The position numbers and the translations under genes are program-made. 64,000 nt of DNA from Mytilus californianus (taxonomy: Eukaryota; Mollusca; Bivalvia; Mytilida; Mytilidae). The notes under the pieces are model-generated. The model saw nothing but the letters and a program-made list of their open reading frames with translations. It had not been told where the DNA came from and ran no database searches. Each line of letters starts with the position of its first letter. The stretch's first letter is position 1. The stretch spans positions 91,269,285 through 91,333,284 of the forward strand of contig NW_026262734.1 in NCBI RefSeq assembly GCF_021869535.1, in the 5' to 3' direction. Shown piece after piece: positions 35,832 to 47,575 of this stretch.

Positions 35832-36234
35832 TTAAACGTGTTTGCGTACATGTAACTAATATAACGCAATATGTAGTTATTGTAACTATTGTAACGCTGC
35901 TGGTCTTGTCTATCAATAACATACTTGAAGTTTTCTGGACGATATATTATATAATATATGTTTTCATTGTATAAATGTGTTGTTTCAATCATATTACAAC
36001 ATCACTGACTTGTTCAGCATAATGTTTACAATTAGAAAAAAATAATGCTCTTTATTATTTTCCTTGTACCAAGGAGAGAAGCTGCTTAATTGATATCATT
36101 GGATAATATTCAACGAAATCGTTTCATTTGATTCTGAACACTTTGACGAAAAAGGCAATTTGGCTTTCACTGCTCAAATATGAACGATTTGTCATACTTA
36201 TTTTTTTTTATAATATTTTGGTTACATATTGCAG

Positions 36235-36352
36235 GATAAAAAGAGACCATGCACACGACAATGGATCTGCAGCAAGTGGTGAAAACTGCATGCAAATGTG
36301 CATACAGAATAGTACAGAAGGAGTTGGAAAGTGCATGCATAAATGCCTTTGA
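36235..36352 (+). CDS. Secreted C-type lectin, exon 3 (cysteine-rich tail)
   Basis: After a TTGCAG acceptor the frame reads IKRDHAHDNGSAASG, then ENCMQMCIQNSTEGVGKCMH and KCL, ending TGA at 36350-36352. The tail has two CX3C pairs (C172/C176 and C187/C191) separated by ten residues, plus an NST sequon. This is not part of a standard lectin fold. Such twin CX3C patterns form disulfide-stapled helical hairpins in unrelated peptides, so a stapled hairpin or dimerising tail is possible. A polyadenylation signal AATAAA lies at 36535-36540. Confidence 0.82.
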
Positions 36353-37044
36353 AATATAGCAAATGTAAACTAACTGCCAGGCTGTCCAGCTGTTTAATAT
36401 TAGTTATTCATAGAAGAGAATTATCTCATCACACAAAAAACACATATATATTTCATTGTAGTATTTGTAAACACTTCACGTGTTTAAATATATAACACTG
36501 GTAATATTAGACATTCAATTTGTTCTCATATCTTAATAAAAGATTTGTTTTCAATTAATAAACTATAAAGCAGTTCTTTACAAGGGGATGTATGTTAACC
36601 AGGAACCCAAAGACATAAATAAGGGATGTAGAATATTGATTAATATGGAAATCAAGCCAAACCACGATAAAACCTAGAACAAAAGACAGCAGTCAACATA
36701 TAACAAGGTTCGTTACCTAAGTAAATAAAAGAATAGAAATTACACATTCAAATAAAAGAAATTATATAAATTCCTAAAGGAGAGAACCCGTTTTCTAATG
36801 GGTCGTTAGACAAGCACCTCAGCAACTGTTATGCAACATTATGTCAAAAAGCAAACCCAAAAACAGGTGCTTAATTTTTTGTTAAAATTTCCTATTCAAT
36901 TACCTCCTGCGTCTGTTGCAATAAAGGCGTTTACACAATATGATGGGAACTAAAAAAAAACAGGAAAGGAGACAAAAAAATGTATTTTGTTTTCACAAGA
37001 TTATCGGCGTTAAGATCTAAAGATATTTAGAACTCATTTAAGAT
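36353..37044. other. Lectin 3' UTR and flank
   Basis: AATAAA at 36535 is the likely polyadenylation signal. A dispersed-repeat fragment (AGGAACCCAAAGACATAAAT at about 36600) has a relative near 47997. Confidence 0.45.
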
Positions 37045-37160
37045 ACCAGGCTTAAAATTTAGTAAGTCATACGCACGTTTCGTCTACATAAAGCTCTCCA
37101 GTGGCACTCAAATCTAGACAAATGGAAGGTCAAATCAAATTCGACGGTGAGGACCATTAC
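37045..37160 (+). repeat. GCGCGTTTCGTCTAC family, copy 3 (degenerate)
   Basis: ACCAGGCTTAAAATTTAGTA, then ACGCACGTTTCGTCTACATA; the most diverged of the three copies. Confidence 0.6.
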
Positions 37161-37319
37161 AAACAGAAACATGCAGTTCAGAATTTGTACAGAATGTTCA
37201 TAGGTATTAGTATTTACATAATTGGCGAAAAAAACACGCACTGTTTTTATTTAGCTTATCAGTGTCAGATGTGTATTACTATATGATATAGCCTTTATCA
37301 AAATACTACTAGAATTGAT

Positions 37320-37620
37320 CGAATGTGGTTGCTTAAAGTCCAGTGGCAAATATTTCATGCATGTTCAGGACGAGAACAAATTAAAAATACATACATTAGG
37401 AAGGTCCTGTATTATGAAGGTCGGGGAAAATTGGACTGCCACGGGAAAATGAGGGTATATTGGATAGGGACAGAAATGTAGCCTTGCAACAGGCCACCTA
37501 CGGACCCCTCAAAGTCGTTGCAAGGGTTCTTAACGTGCAAAGTAACTTTTTATACATTGTGACCTGCATGGAGAATCGTCTCATTGACACTAACACCAAA
37601 TTTTCTTATTCATATAATCA
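37320..37620 (+). repeat. Dispersed mussel repeat (CCAGTGGCAAATATTTC family)
   Basis: It contains AAGTCCAGTGGCAAATATTT, then TTGCAACAGGCCACCTACGG and a GTCTCATTGACACT-like end. The start matches the inverted piece at 23755-23845. The 63-codon ORF inside is not a gene. Confidence 0.6.
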
Positions 37621-38127
37621 AATCAGAATCAATAATTGCCAAATCCGATGATATTTGTTATGCTGTCAAAATTGAGATATTCTTTCACAAATGAAATTCC
37701 AAGCATAGCATTGCATTTTATTCTTGTTACTGTGACTTGACTATAGGTAATACCCTTTACCTTTACCCTTTTCTTCAACCAGATTACAAAATTGACAATA
37801 CAATTGGGACATTTAATTGACCAGTTGGTATTGTTAGAGTTTATGAATGGGTGATCACTCATGCTTTTACAGTCTACCTTGATGCTGCCCCATCACTTTA
37901 CCTGTTCAAATGTACCTGGTGTAGTGTTTTTGAGATAATTGTTTACAAACTTACCAAGTTGTAAAAAGGCTTGATTTTTTTTCTTGGTTAATTTACATTA
38001 CATGCAAACAGTTTAAATAAGTATGATATGAATGAAGCAAGACTATGGCAACAAGATGCAAACTTGTTCCATACCCGATCTAGATATTTTGCTTTTTAAA
38101 ATGCATGTTGATTTCTAGACAATTTGT

Positions 38128-38328
38128 GAGGGTCTGGATGGGCTTTACAAAATAGACAATAAAAGATCAAATGTACAGAAAAAAATGAAACAAAAAAACA
38201 AAGAATAGAGGAATATAGGGCCAAACAATAGAGGATAGAGAATAATGGGCAAAAATATAAAGAATAAGGAAAAATTACCTAAAAAAAATAAAGAATACGA
38301 AAATGAAGGACCGCCCATCCAGACCCTA
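38128..38328. mobile_element. MITE, GAGGGTCTGAATGGGG family, copy 2
   Basis: Ends GAGGGTCTGGATGGG and CCCATCCAGACCCT are perfect inverted repeats over 14 bp. The interior has AGGATAGAGAATAATGGGCA. Confidence 0.75.
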
Positions 38329-38458
38329 ATGTGTTACTAGTATGTATAAGAAGTCCAGATTTTTCTACTTATACAAATAAATTTTATCAATTTCAAATTG
38401 ATGTCCATTTTTATAACTGACGAACGAATTTCTCCAACTAAGCGTCATACTTATATTG

Positions 38459-38715
38459 ATGATACACGAGATTGAATTTTCTTTAATATTCATTATTTCC
38501 CTTGTATTGTTGGTGAAACTCGGATGCTTGTCTTTTGCATTGGACCATATATTTGCCATCTATATAACTTTTGGTTTGTTGTGTTCGTGTATCGCTGCTA
38601 CAACGTATAACTTTAATCTAATTTGTTCATATTATATAACGTTTTTCCGCAGTGGGAAGCTTGACCTGTCCATAATATCAAATATTATGCATTATATAAA
38701 CCTGTTTTCAAAGCA
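38459..38715 (+). CDS. Unidentified hydrophobic ORF, possible first exon
   Basis: From ATG at 38459 it reads a strongly hydrophobic sequence (IEFSLIFIISLVLLVKLGCL, more membrane-like stretches later), and reaches FSKQ immediately before GTAATT at 38716, a possible donor. No domain is recognised. A minus-strand ORF (38365-38559) overlaps it. It may be a chance ORF in T-rich DNA. Confidence 0.2.
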
Positions 38716-39110
38716 GGTAATTTTTTTTAAACTCTATTTTCTTCTTTATGTGACAATAGTGTAACGGTATAAGCAGTGCTTTTCATGTGTATTGAAAACA
38801 ATGGCGACTGCTATGACTTTTTCGAAGTAGGTGCATTTCTGCTACTGAACCGGCTTGAGGTGAAGCAGAAAGATTGAAAGTACTTTGTCAACAAAGACAT
38901 TGTATTTCCCCATGAAGCCATTTTCTTGCTAATAACACGGATAAATGAATTGTTGATCTTTGTTTTCCCTCCAGATATGTTAAAAAGAACTGATGACGAA
39001 ACCATCCAGCAAGACAAAATCGATTTCTGCTTAAAACCATGATATTGCTGCTTTTAACCTATACAGCAGATTTGACCTGATCCTAATAAAATGGCGACCA
39101 GAAAATAATT

Positions 39111-39838
39111 GCCCTATGTTTTGACCTTTAAATAAAATAGTAGTGCATATGAACTTTCCATTCTAGGATATAGTTTTCTACTCGAAACTTCATAGTAAAA
39201 GTGGCACAGTTTTAGCCACAAAGGGAGTTCCTATGGGAAATTGCATAGTCCATATTTACAGTAATGCAACCTATATTGGGTGAAAATAGAGAACATACAG
39301 AATTTCACCAAATCTGGTTTATCTCAAAGATTTTAATGAAATTAACTCAAATATTAAGTTTTATAAATATTTCATGAAAATTAAGAAAATCCTTGGCCTT
39401 AACTATGATGACTCAGCATTAATTCACAGTTTACAGTATGCATAGCTTACTTAAAGCCCTGAATGCAAAATAAATTCATAATATATGCATATTTGTAATT
39501 CAAATTGTTTAGAAGTGCTTATTCTTACTCTTCGCAGTCATTGAAACTCATAGATATTTCCTGAATATTATTGGTGGGGTGGTTTTGTCCTGTCGACAAG
39601 CTAAAAGTGTGCTTTTTTGTGACCGCGGCATAAAAAAAATACATATAAATGTTGAAAATATGCCGCACAGTCCTATGTTTTGACCTTTGAATAAAATGGT
39701 AGTGCGTATGAACTTTCCATTCTAGGATATAATTTTTTGCGAAACTTCATAGTAAATGTGGCACAGTTTTAGCCGCAAAAGGAGTTCCTGTGGGAAATTG
39801 CATTGTCTATATTTACAGAAATGCAACCTAAAATGAGG
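39111..39838. repeat. Local direct duplication, offset about 560 bp
   Basis: 39111-39282 and 39672-39838 share CCTATGTTTTGACCTTT, TGAACTTTCCATTCTAGGAT and GGCACAGTTTTAGCC with scattered changes. The two copies are separated by unrelated sequence. No coding capacity. Confidence 0.75.
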
Positions 39839-41110
39839 TTGGACAGTATTTGCATCAAGAGGTTATGCTGTTTTTGAAACACTCCTCAAAGACATTAAAC
39901 ACATTGGCATCTATTCAAGCAAAACTGACAATAAAAAGTATTTCTTTAGTATCCGATTAATGCATACAAAAATGGTTTGAATCGTATCTTACGTATTAAA
40001 ACATAATGAGTGAAGATAAGATGAAATGATAAAAATATAGGACATATAACAAATTGAATAGAGCATAATATATAGACAGGTAGATAGATAAAAAGATTTA
40101 TGTCCCCCAAACCCGTGTATTAATGTCTAGTTTAAATGTTCACTTATCAAAATGCCAATGCAAATCTCCTTATGAACTGGTCATTTTCGTTCAATTAAGG
40201 GGGTGGTGTGAGGTCGGGGTGGGGGGATTGGGGGTGGGGCTGTTAGGTAATATTTGATTGTCGCTATTTTTTCAAGTTCAACTTTGAAAAAAGGGAATTA
40301 GTTCAAGACTTTCCTTTGAATTAATAAACATTTCTCCCCTCCATTTCACAATACCTATATTTTGTGTTCACAGATTATACTTACATGTATGTAATTAATT
40401 ATCATCATTATTATCCATTACAGTAGTTTAAAAAGAATGGGAGACTGACGTCATGAAACTATTCTGAATATGCCTGCTATGGTTCCACTAATATTTACCC
40501 CAGATCACCTTCATCGAAAATTTTGAATGTCGGCACATTGTGCTTTGTCCTGAATTAACTTTTGATTAAAATTCTCATTTTGTGAAACTTAACATTTGAG
40601 GTTAGTGGAAGTGTGACTTCGTCAATTGTGCCAAGCAGAGCGATGCAAAATACTTAATTTTCGAATTTTAGAGGGGCCTGGTGGGTGTGTCCTTGTCTGA
40701 AGTCATCCTTTTAAGTAATAAAGGAAAATTATTCACATAAAGATAAACGATAAGGATGCCACTTGACAAAGAATCTAGAGTATGTGGTACAGAAGTAGCC
40801 TTTTCTTACTATCAAAAAGGTTAATAAAACTAGTCTTAATAGGGTCCTTGCACATTGCGTCCATTCGTTTTTCGTTCAAAAAATCAAACACTTTCATTTT
40901 TTGTGTTTGATTTCTTCCAATGAAAAGCAATTGGACGCAAAGATACACGGATTTAATAGATTTCTTACACTCCGGGTAAAAGATACAACAATACTTTATT
41001 ATCCTCAGACATGCACAACAGTGTACAAGATGTCATTCTTGAAAATATACAATATGATATAGTACACTACACGATGGAGTATATTCCATTATGCATGCCA
41101 AAATATTAAA
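39839..41110. other. Non-genic stretch
   Basis: It holds a G-rich tract at 40216-40239 and nothing recognised as a gene. Confidence 0.4.
40216..40239 (+). other. G-quadruplex-capable tract
   Basis: Four G runs of 4, 6, 5 and 4 bases are separated by T, ATT and T, inside a wider G-rich patch (40198-40240). This meets the usual G4 sequence rule and is unusual in such AT-rich DNA. Confidence 0.7.
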
Positions 41111-41114
41111 CATT

Positions 41115-41335
41115 GTTCTTACTGCGAACTCCTCTTAGCCCCCTGGATTCGCAATTGTTTCAATACTGCGAACCCCTCTATACTTCCTAGATCCCTACTG
41201 TTTCATTACTTTGAACCACCTCCTAACCCCCTGGATCCGCCACTGTTTCATTACCGCGAACCCTTCCAAATCCCTTGATCCGCTACTGTTTCATTAGTGC
41301 GAACCCTCCAAACTCCATGGATCCGCAACTATTGC
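41115..41335. repeat. Minisatellite, about 43-bp unit, five copies
   Basis: Variants of TTTCATTACCGCGAACCC plus CCTGGATCCGCCACTG recur five times. Units are quite diverged. Confidence 0.8.
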
Positions 41336-41584
41336 ATATGTTTTGTTTGAATATGTAAAAGAAACTATATTTCATATATCGGTATCTCAATCGAAATATA
41401 CATGTAACTTCTGATATATATGCATGGAAAACATTGCCAAATAAATGTACAGATTGAAAAGGAAAATTTGAAGTTATTTCGGTAAATCAGATTATTATAG
41501 TTTTATCAGTGTTTATGACTTATGAAAAGAGATTGATTCAAAAAGCTTCGAAAAATGTAAAAAAAATAAGACATCAATAGAAAT

Positions 41585-41860
41585 AAGAAAATGAGGTATG
41601 AGTGCCAATCAGACAACTCTCCATAAGAGTCACAATGTGTAAAAAGTAAACAATTATGGGTCAAAGTACGGCCTTCAACACGGAGCCTTGGCTCACACCG
41701 AACAGCAAGATATAAAGGGCCCCCAAAATGACTAGTGCAAATCAATTCAAACCGGAAAACCAACGCATTAATCTATATAAGAAAACGTGAAATGAGAAAC
41801 ACTTATGGAACACATCAACAAACGACAACCACTGAACACAATTGCAGCAGGTTTAAACGT
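41585..41860 (-). repeat. Dispersed mussel repeat (inverted)
   Basis: GAGTGCCAATCAGACAACTC, then ACGGCCTTCAACACGGAGCC. It is related to 13500-13700 on the other strand. The 85-codon minus ORF inside is not a gene. Confidence 0.65.
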
Positions 41861-42830
41861 TTTAACCTTCACCCTTACCTTAAACAGTAGTGTAACATTA
41901 CAACATAGAAAGACACACTATGAAATATCAATTGAAATGGCTTAACTCGATCAAAAAGATGTATTAACAAAAACAAGTAAACATATACTGAACGAATGAA
42001 TTTGATCCATGACACAATATAAATACAATATCAATAAAAAAGGGGAGTTAAAACAATGTCAAAAATACGACTATAACCTGGGACAAAATGGCGTTAAATA
42101 AACTAACGTACACAGGTAAATTTAAATATAATAATTTTGTTGTTAGGAATACGGAAATATTTTTTTCAAAATAAATTAATTTGTTGTTCATAGTACGAGA
42201 ACAGAAGTGAAAATTTATCGTCATACTAAATAATTATCAAAGGTGGTACATATTTAAAATAGTGAGACGAGATATAACACAAAATAAGTAAACATTGAAT
42301 AAAAAAAAAATGCATTACAAATTGGGTCAACAGGTCAAATTAAGTGTGTTGGAAAAACTGGAATACCAAAGTGTCAAAAAAGAAAAGAAATGTGGACCTT
42401 ATCATATATTTCTGATAGTTACCCCCCTTTTTTCACATATTTTCAACCTGGAAAAGGTGACCTATTCCTTGCGGCACGTCCTATCACCTTGTATATAGAA
42501 AGTGGTTACCGAGATATTACCAGAATAGATCTTAAAAGAGTAACCAAATTCATACTAGGTCAACGAAAATTTAAATTTAGTTCTAGCAGTTCTAATCAAG
42601 AGCTTTTATATTTCGTTTGTAAAAGTCTCGATTAGAAAGGTTGCAACTTAAAAGAAGAAACAGAAGATACAAAAGGGATAATTGAAATTTAATAAGTCGA
42701 AGAGACACTAGCATGCACATGGCACAAAAAAAAACGACGAAAACATACGTTGATACACTGGAACCTCAGATATTTCAAGGGATTTTAATTCATTTGAGTT
42801 TTTTCTAATCAACAAATATATAATATATAA
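41861..42830. other. Non-genic stretch
   Basis: Two overlapping plus ORFs (42295-42498, 42390-42635) have no recognisable domain, and poly-A and low-complexity runs surround them. No supported gene. Confidence 0.3.
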
Positions 42831-43039
42831 GAGGGTGTGAATAGAGGTTTACAAAATATAGAATAACGGGCAAATAATATAAAGAATAGAGAAAAATTTG
42901 CCAAAAAATTAAGAATAGAGAATGATATGGGGGAAAGGATAAAGAATAGAGAAAATGGCAAAAAAAAAAATAAACAGAAATTGGAAACACTCCTTAGACC
43001 CCCAACCCCCGCCCACCCCAGCCCCGAATCCAGACCCTC
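42831..43039. mobile_element. MITE, GAGGGTCTGAATGGGG family, copy 3
   Basis: It starts GAGGGTGTGAATAGAGG and ends GAATCCAGACCCTC, with interior AGAATAGAG repeats and an extra C-rich segment (42999-43025). The minus ORFs here are low-complexity artefacts. Confidence 0.7.
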
Positions 43040-43404
43040 ATTTAAGTTACTCAAAGATAGAGTTAATCTTCGAAAAAATTTAAAGTTTGTTTTTCACTTA
43101 TAGAAACACAATACATACATGCTAAAAACAAAATGGCAAAGTGTTACTTTTCATATTTCATAACTTGATGTTCCTATGTTCCTATGTTCTTGTGTACGTT
43201 GTCGATAGCAGCATAATGCATAAATCTTCGTAGAACAATCATATTTATCCATTGAACTCGGATTTACAACTGGCTATCAGTATAAAATCTGGTGTTTTAA
43301 GTTGTGAATGCGATACATCTATATCATTTCATCCTCATCTATCATTCTTGCCTTTTTCCGCACTCAAACCCATTTTTTCTTTTTCAACATTACTTCCCGT
43401 ATAA

Positions 43405-43615
43405 GAGGTCTGAATGGGGGTTATTCATTTATTTATTTTTAGTTTTTAGACCATTTTTCTCTATTCTTTATTCATTTTGCCAATTATTTTCAATTCTTTT
43501 TACTTAGCACCCCCATAATTGTCTATTGATTTCTCTAATGTTTCATGCGTATTTTTTTCTATTCTTGCACTTTTTGCCCATTATTCTCTATTCTATAAAC
43601 CCCATTCAGACCCTC
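43405..43615. mobile_element. MITE, same family, copy 4, with target-site duplication
   Basis: Ends GAGGTCTGAATGGGGG and CCCCATTCAGACCCTC are flanked on both sides by GTATAA (43399-43404 and 43616-43621), the best boundary evidence for the family. The interior is inverted relative to copies 1-3. Confidence 0.78.
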
Positions 43616-43621
43616 GTATAA

Positions 43622-45660
43622 CATATTGATACGATCACATTTGGAAATTTGCTGTTTATAAAATATAAAAATGTTGAAATATTCGAAAGACTTCGAATTT
43701 TCTATGTCAGGCATAAATGACCGCAGCCGCATTTGGCGCAATTTTTGCATTTTTTATTTGTATTGTTCAATAGTCTTTAACTTTGTATCTTATTTTGACT
43801 TTCGACTACTAGTATTTTTATTCGAGCGTTACTCGTGAGTTTAATGTAGTGCAATAATTATGTGAAATAAAATAAGTAGTCATTATGAGAAATTACCACA
43901 GATATGTACAGCCTCCACCCATATCCCTCCTTGATTTTACGCGCCTCAAAAATAACTAATATACTGAAGTTTCCTTCGGGATTTTAGTCCACAATACTAG
44001 TAAGCGTTGAGAGCCCACACAAGAATGTTAATGATTTAAAAATTATGAAGCAGACAATTGTCGTTTTTTACATTAAAATCTCTTGAAAACCCGATTGACT
44101 ATTAAGTGTTACACATAGGAACATTGGATGAGTTTACACTTATAAACGAAAGTAAAAATTAATAAATTCCGTGTGGCTGAAGCGCTTTTCTGGATTTACC
44201 TTCATCAGGAGCGCTCAAACTCAAACATTCGAAAACCAAGGATGTATAAATACATGTACGTAGAAATGTTAGAAGTAACATGACCAAAAGACACCCCTTA
44301 TATTATAAGATACCCATTTGAATATGAGATCTGTTAACTTTCAAAAAAGGTTTTGAAGGCATTGCATAAATAAAACGAAATCGGAAAAAAATAATTTCGA
44401 AGGAAAAAAGGTGGCCAATTTGGAAACTTCGAATACTTCTGAAACATGAGAAAGTATTATTCATGTCATTTTCTATGCTCATTTCAACATATTATATTTG
44501 TCAATATCTTTATAATGAACTTTGTAATGGGAAGTAGGCAATTGGTTTGTAATCGATATTAGTTTGAAGCATCTGTGCCAATACCAAGAAAATGACCAAG
44601 ATATGAAGCAGATCTTTTTAATTATTCTTTTTAGCAATACCAAATCTTTAAATGCATTTACTGAATACTAGTACTTTATTCATGTTATTGCCCTGGGTTT
44701 ACTTTGAATTGTAAAGACGCCCCTAAATGTTATTTCAATGCTCCGTTTGAACCGTGTTTTACCTGTCCATACTACTTATACAGTATCGATGTTGTTGGCA
44801 TGATATGGGTAATGTTCTTCTCGTATACTTTATGATGGCACGAGAAACATCCTCGAGATTAAAAAAACAATTGCTTATCTGTTTATCGATATTTTCCCTA
44901 TGACATCGTTGATATTTACATTGACAACGACACGTCTACCCTTAGTTTCTAGCGCTAATTTTCTATCTCAAGCCAGTAGCATGATATGAAAAATTATCAC
45001 AAAAAAAAATTAAAGGAAAAATATATAAAATAACAAAATAGTACTAATCGGTTTATTCAACTTTTTAAAGACAAAATTAAAGAAATATTGTTTCTGCTTT
45101 AGTTTTGACCAAAAAATACAAAGATAATCTTGAATCTTTTTCTTCATTAAAAAAAAATAGAATAGTTTACATTAATGAGGGACAAATGTCTGATATTTTC
45201 GTGGTTTCCTATTATTTATATAATGCTGTAGTAGATGTTCAGGCTATGTAACTATCAATGAAGCATTTTTCGCTATCCAATGAGAAAAAGAGATAACTGC
45301 TCGATAATCAAGTTCTGTTGAATTTGCTCAATAGCCTGTTATGCTTTACTATAGGTTACTTTAAGAACTGTGAATCTTAAGCAAGAACATTCGGATTATG
45401 TTTCATCAAGCAACGCTATATGAAGTTTATATCTGGACGTCATGAATTTTGTTGGTTTTTACCATGAAGCCGCAATTTTAATCATATCAACTAGGAAAAC
45501 GAAGTCGGTAGCACTATCTTCATTTAATCATGCTGGATTCGTGAGGAAATTCGAAAGGATAAATTTGTTTTCAAAAAAATGTTTTGAACTAAGTATCAGG
45601 ATAAGGTTACAAAGCTAGAGTAGCTGACAGTCATAAGGAGTAAAACCACCATTGTTTTCC
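43622..45660. other. Non-genic stretch
   Basis: It contains a repeat at 44165-44280 (AGCGCTTTTCTGGATTTACC, related to 48110-48200). Nothing else recognised. Confidence 0.35.
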
Positions 45661-45669
45661 CTATTAGTC

Positions 45670-45870
45670 TTTGTTAAAGAGAGGCGAAGGATACCAAAGG
45701 GACATTCAAACTCATAAGTCAAAGATACTGACACCGCCATGACGAAAAAAGAAAAAGACAAACAGACAAACAAAAGTACACAAAACAACATAGAAAACCA
45801 AAGACTGAGCACCACGAACCCCACCAAAAACTAGGAGTGATCTCAGGTGCTCCGGAAGGATAAGCAGATC
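45670..45870 (-). repeat. RT-element tail type 2 (inverted)
   Basis: CACGAACCCCACCAAAAACT and AGGTGCTCCGGAAGGATAAG are the reverse complement of the tails at 21715 and 30480. Confidence 0.7.
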
Positions 45871-46012
45871 ATAATAATTCAAATTATTTCTTATTTGCTT
45901 TCATATTACCTTCAATATTTATTTCCCGAATAATGGAGAGGTTCTTTTGGAAAACAATACGAAAGTCTTGTTCGCAGTTGATCAATCTAATATGGATTGA
46001 TTGATGTAAATA

Positions 46013-46274
46013 TAGGGACCTCGGTGGCCCAGTGGTCTAAGTAGTCGAACTACTGTATCACTAGCCAGTTAAAACTGAGGTTGTGAGTTCGAATCCCGCA
46101 CGGGGCAGGTGCACTCGATTCCAATCTTAATTGACTAGGATTGTCAGTGTTCCTACCGAAGGTCGGTGGTTCTCTCCGGGCATTCTGTCTTCCTCCACGA
46201 ATAAAAACTGACCGCCACGAAATAGCACAATAGTGTTGAAAGTGGCGTTTAACACCAATCAATCAATCAATCAA
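46013..46274 (+). mobile_element. tRNA-derived SINE, full length
   Basis: The head has a tRNA-like A box (TGGCCCAGTGGTCTAAG, about 46026) and B box (GAGTTCGAATCCC, about 46085). The body ends AGTGGCGTTTAACACC followed by an (AATC)n tail. A perfect 12-bp target-site duplication TTGATGTAAATA flanks it (46001-46012 and 46275-46286), so the boundaries are secure and insertion is fairly recent. The tail type resembles bivalve SINEs described by Nishihara and colleagues; the exact family is not assigned. The minus ORF at 46050 is an artefact. Confidence 0.9.
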
Positions 46275-46599
46275 TTGATGTAAATAAGCAAAAATATTTT
46301 CACAGCTTTACAGTTTCCGTTTCAAATTTGATCTGCACGTCGTAGCTTTTATTAATATAGAATTAAACACATTTTTTCTAGAAGATATTGATGTGTATAC
46401 TGGGGCGATTAACTCACAAATTGAATAAATGAGTCAGCGACCCAGTGTACACATCAATAACCTCTAATCCTTATAATTCTTAACCAAAACATTTTGCCAT
46501 TTTAAATTAACAATTGTTGGTACAATGGCTACTATTTACCATCAACTGCACAATTAACATTTCGTAACTAAGGAGTAAGCCGCCAAATTGACTTTCTGA

Positions 46600-46860
46600 A
46601 ATCCATGAATTTTCGATAAATGCTATAGAATCTTAAATGATATAACACCTACCTCAAAAATTTTTTAATGAGATATTATTTGAATTTAAAGCGTACAAGA
46701 AACTGAATAATCTTCATCTTGAGAGTTTTCATTCGTATGACCTCAAGTTTTCCTATGACGTTAATGCGCCTATTAAAAACTTATTCATGAAATTTCGAGG
46801 AATTTTACTTCATTGTAAGTTTATACATTTTCCGAGCTTTAATGCATTATTTCTTTTTAT
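46600..46860 (-). repeat. Dispersed repeat, inverted relative of 35120-35400
   Basis: It shares ATGACGTTAATGCGCC and AACACCTACCTCAAAAATTT with the reverse complement of the other copy. Confidence 0.6.
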
Positions 46861-47344
46861 TATTCATTAGAATAGAAATAACAGTTATGTATTTGTTTTT
46901 TCAATCTCAATTTGCTTGAACTTCTTGATCCCTTGCATCTGTATCGCGCATGAAGAGATCACAATGAAGGTTACGAAAATAGTTTCGGCAACGTGGTCTA
47001 TCGAAGTGTAAACTAAGGGAAAAATGCTAACGGACCAATCCAATTCAAGTATTTGTAGATATGCAAATCATATAAGAATTATTAAATTATAAACCATGAC
47101 GAACGTTGACATGGTTTCAATAATTACTAAAACGAAGTTAATATATTTACGATATGTTTATATGTCTCCCTTTACTATACGTTATAATATGTCATCGTTA
47201 ACTTTATTGCTGTTGAACTTGTTGCAATATGGCGGTCTTGATTTTGACAAAAGAAATCAAACATTTAAAACCAGCTGATATGTTTTTCATAACTGATACA
47301 AGTATTTACAAACATGGTTTAAATACAAGTCAAGCAATCCATCA
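46861..47344. other. Non-genic stretch
   Basis: No gene recognised. Confidence 0.35.
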
Positions 47345-47575
47345 ATTAAAAAGTAAAATAACAAAAATACCGAACTCGGAGGAAAATTCAAAACGGAAAG
47401 TCCGTAATCAAAGGCAAAATCAAAAGCTCAAACACATCAAACAAATAGATAACAACTGTCATATTCCTGACTTGGTACAGGCATTTTCTTATGTAGAAAA
47501 TGGTGGATTAAACCTGGTTTTATAGCTAGCTAAACCTCTCACTTGTATGACAGTTGCATAAAATTCACCAATATA
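47345..47575 (-). repeat. Retroelement tail type 3 (inverted)
   Basis: Close match to 3345-3545 (AACTGTCATATTCCTGACTT shared). The 98-codon ORF is repeat-derived. Confidence 0.7.

Larger units (their letters stand above)
34070..36234 (+). other. C-type lectin intron 2
   Basis: A GTGAGT donor and TATTGCAG acceptor with a good T-rich tract. It contains two foldback elements (34148-34250 and 35664-35831) and a dispersed repeat at 35120-35400. Confidence 0.75.

Noticed and set aside
38984-39005. CTGATGACGAAAC, resembling a hammerhead ribozyme core
   Set aside because: There is no stem II between CTGATGA and GAAA and no flanking complementary arms were seen.
42809-43054. F/L/S-rich minus ORFs
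   Set aside because: They are translations of the periodic interior of a MITE.
46050-46262. 70-codon minus ORF
   Set aside because: It lies entirely within the SINE, antisense to its tRNA-like head.
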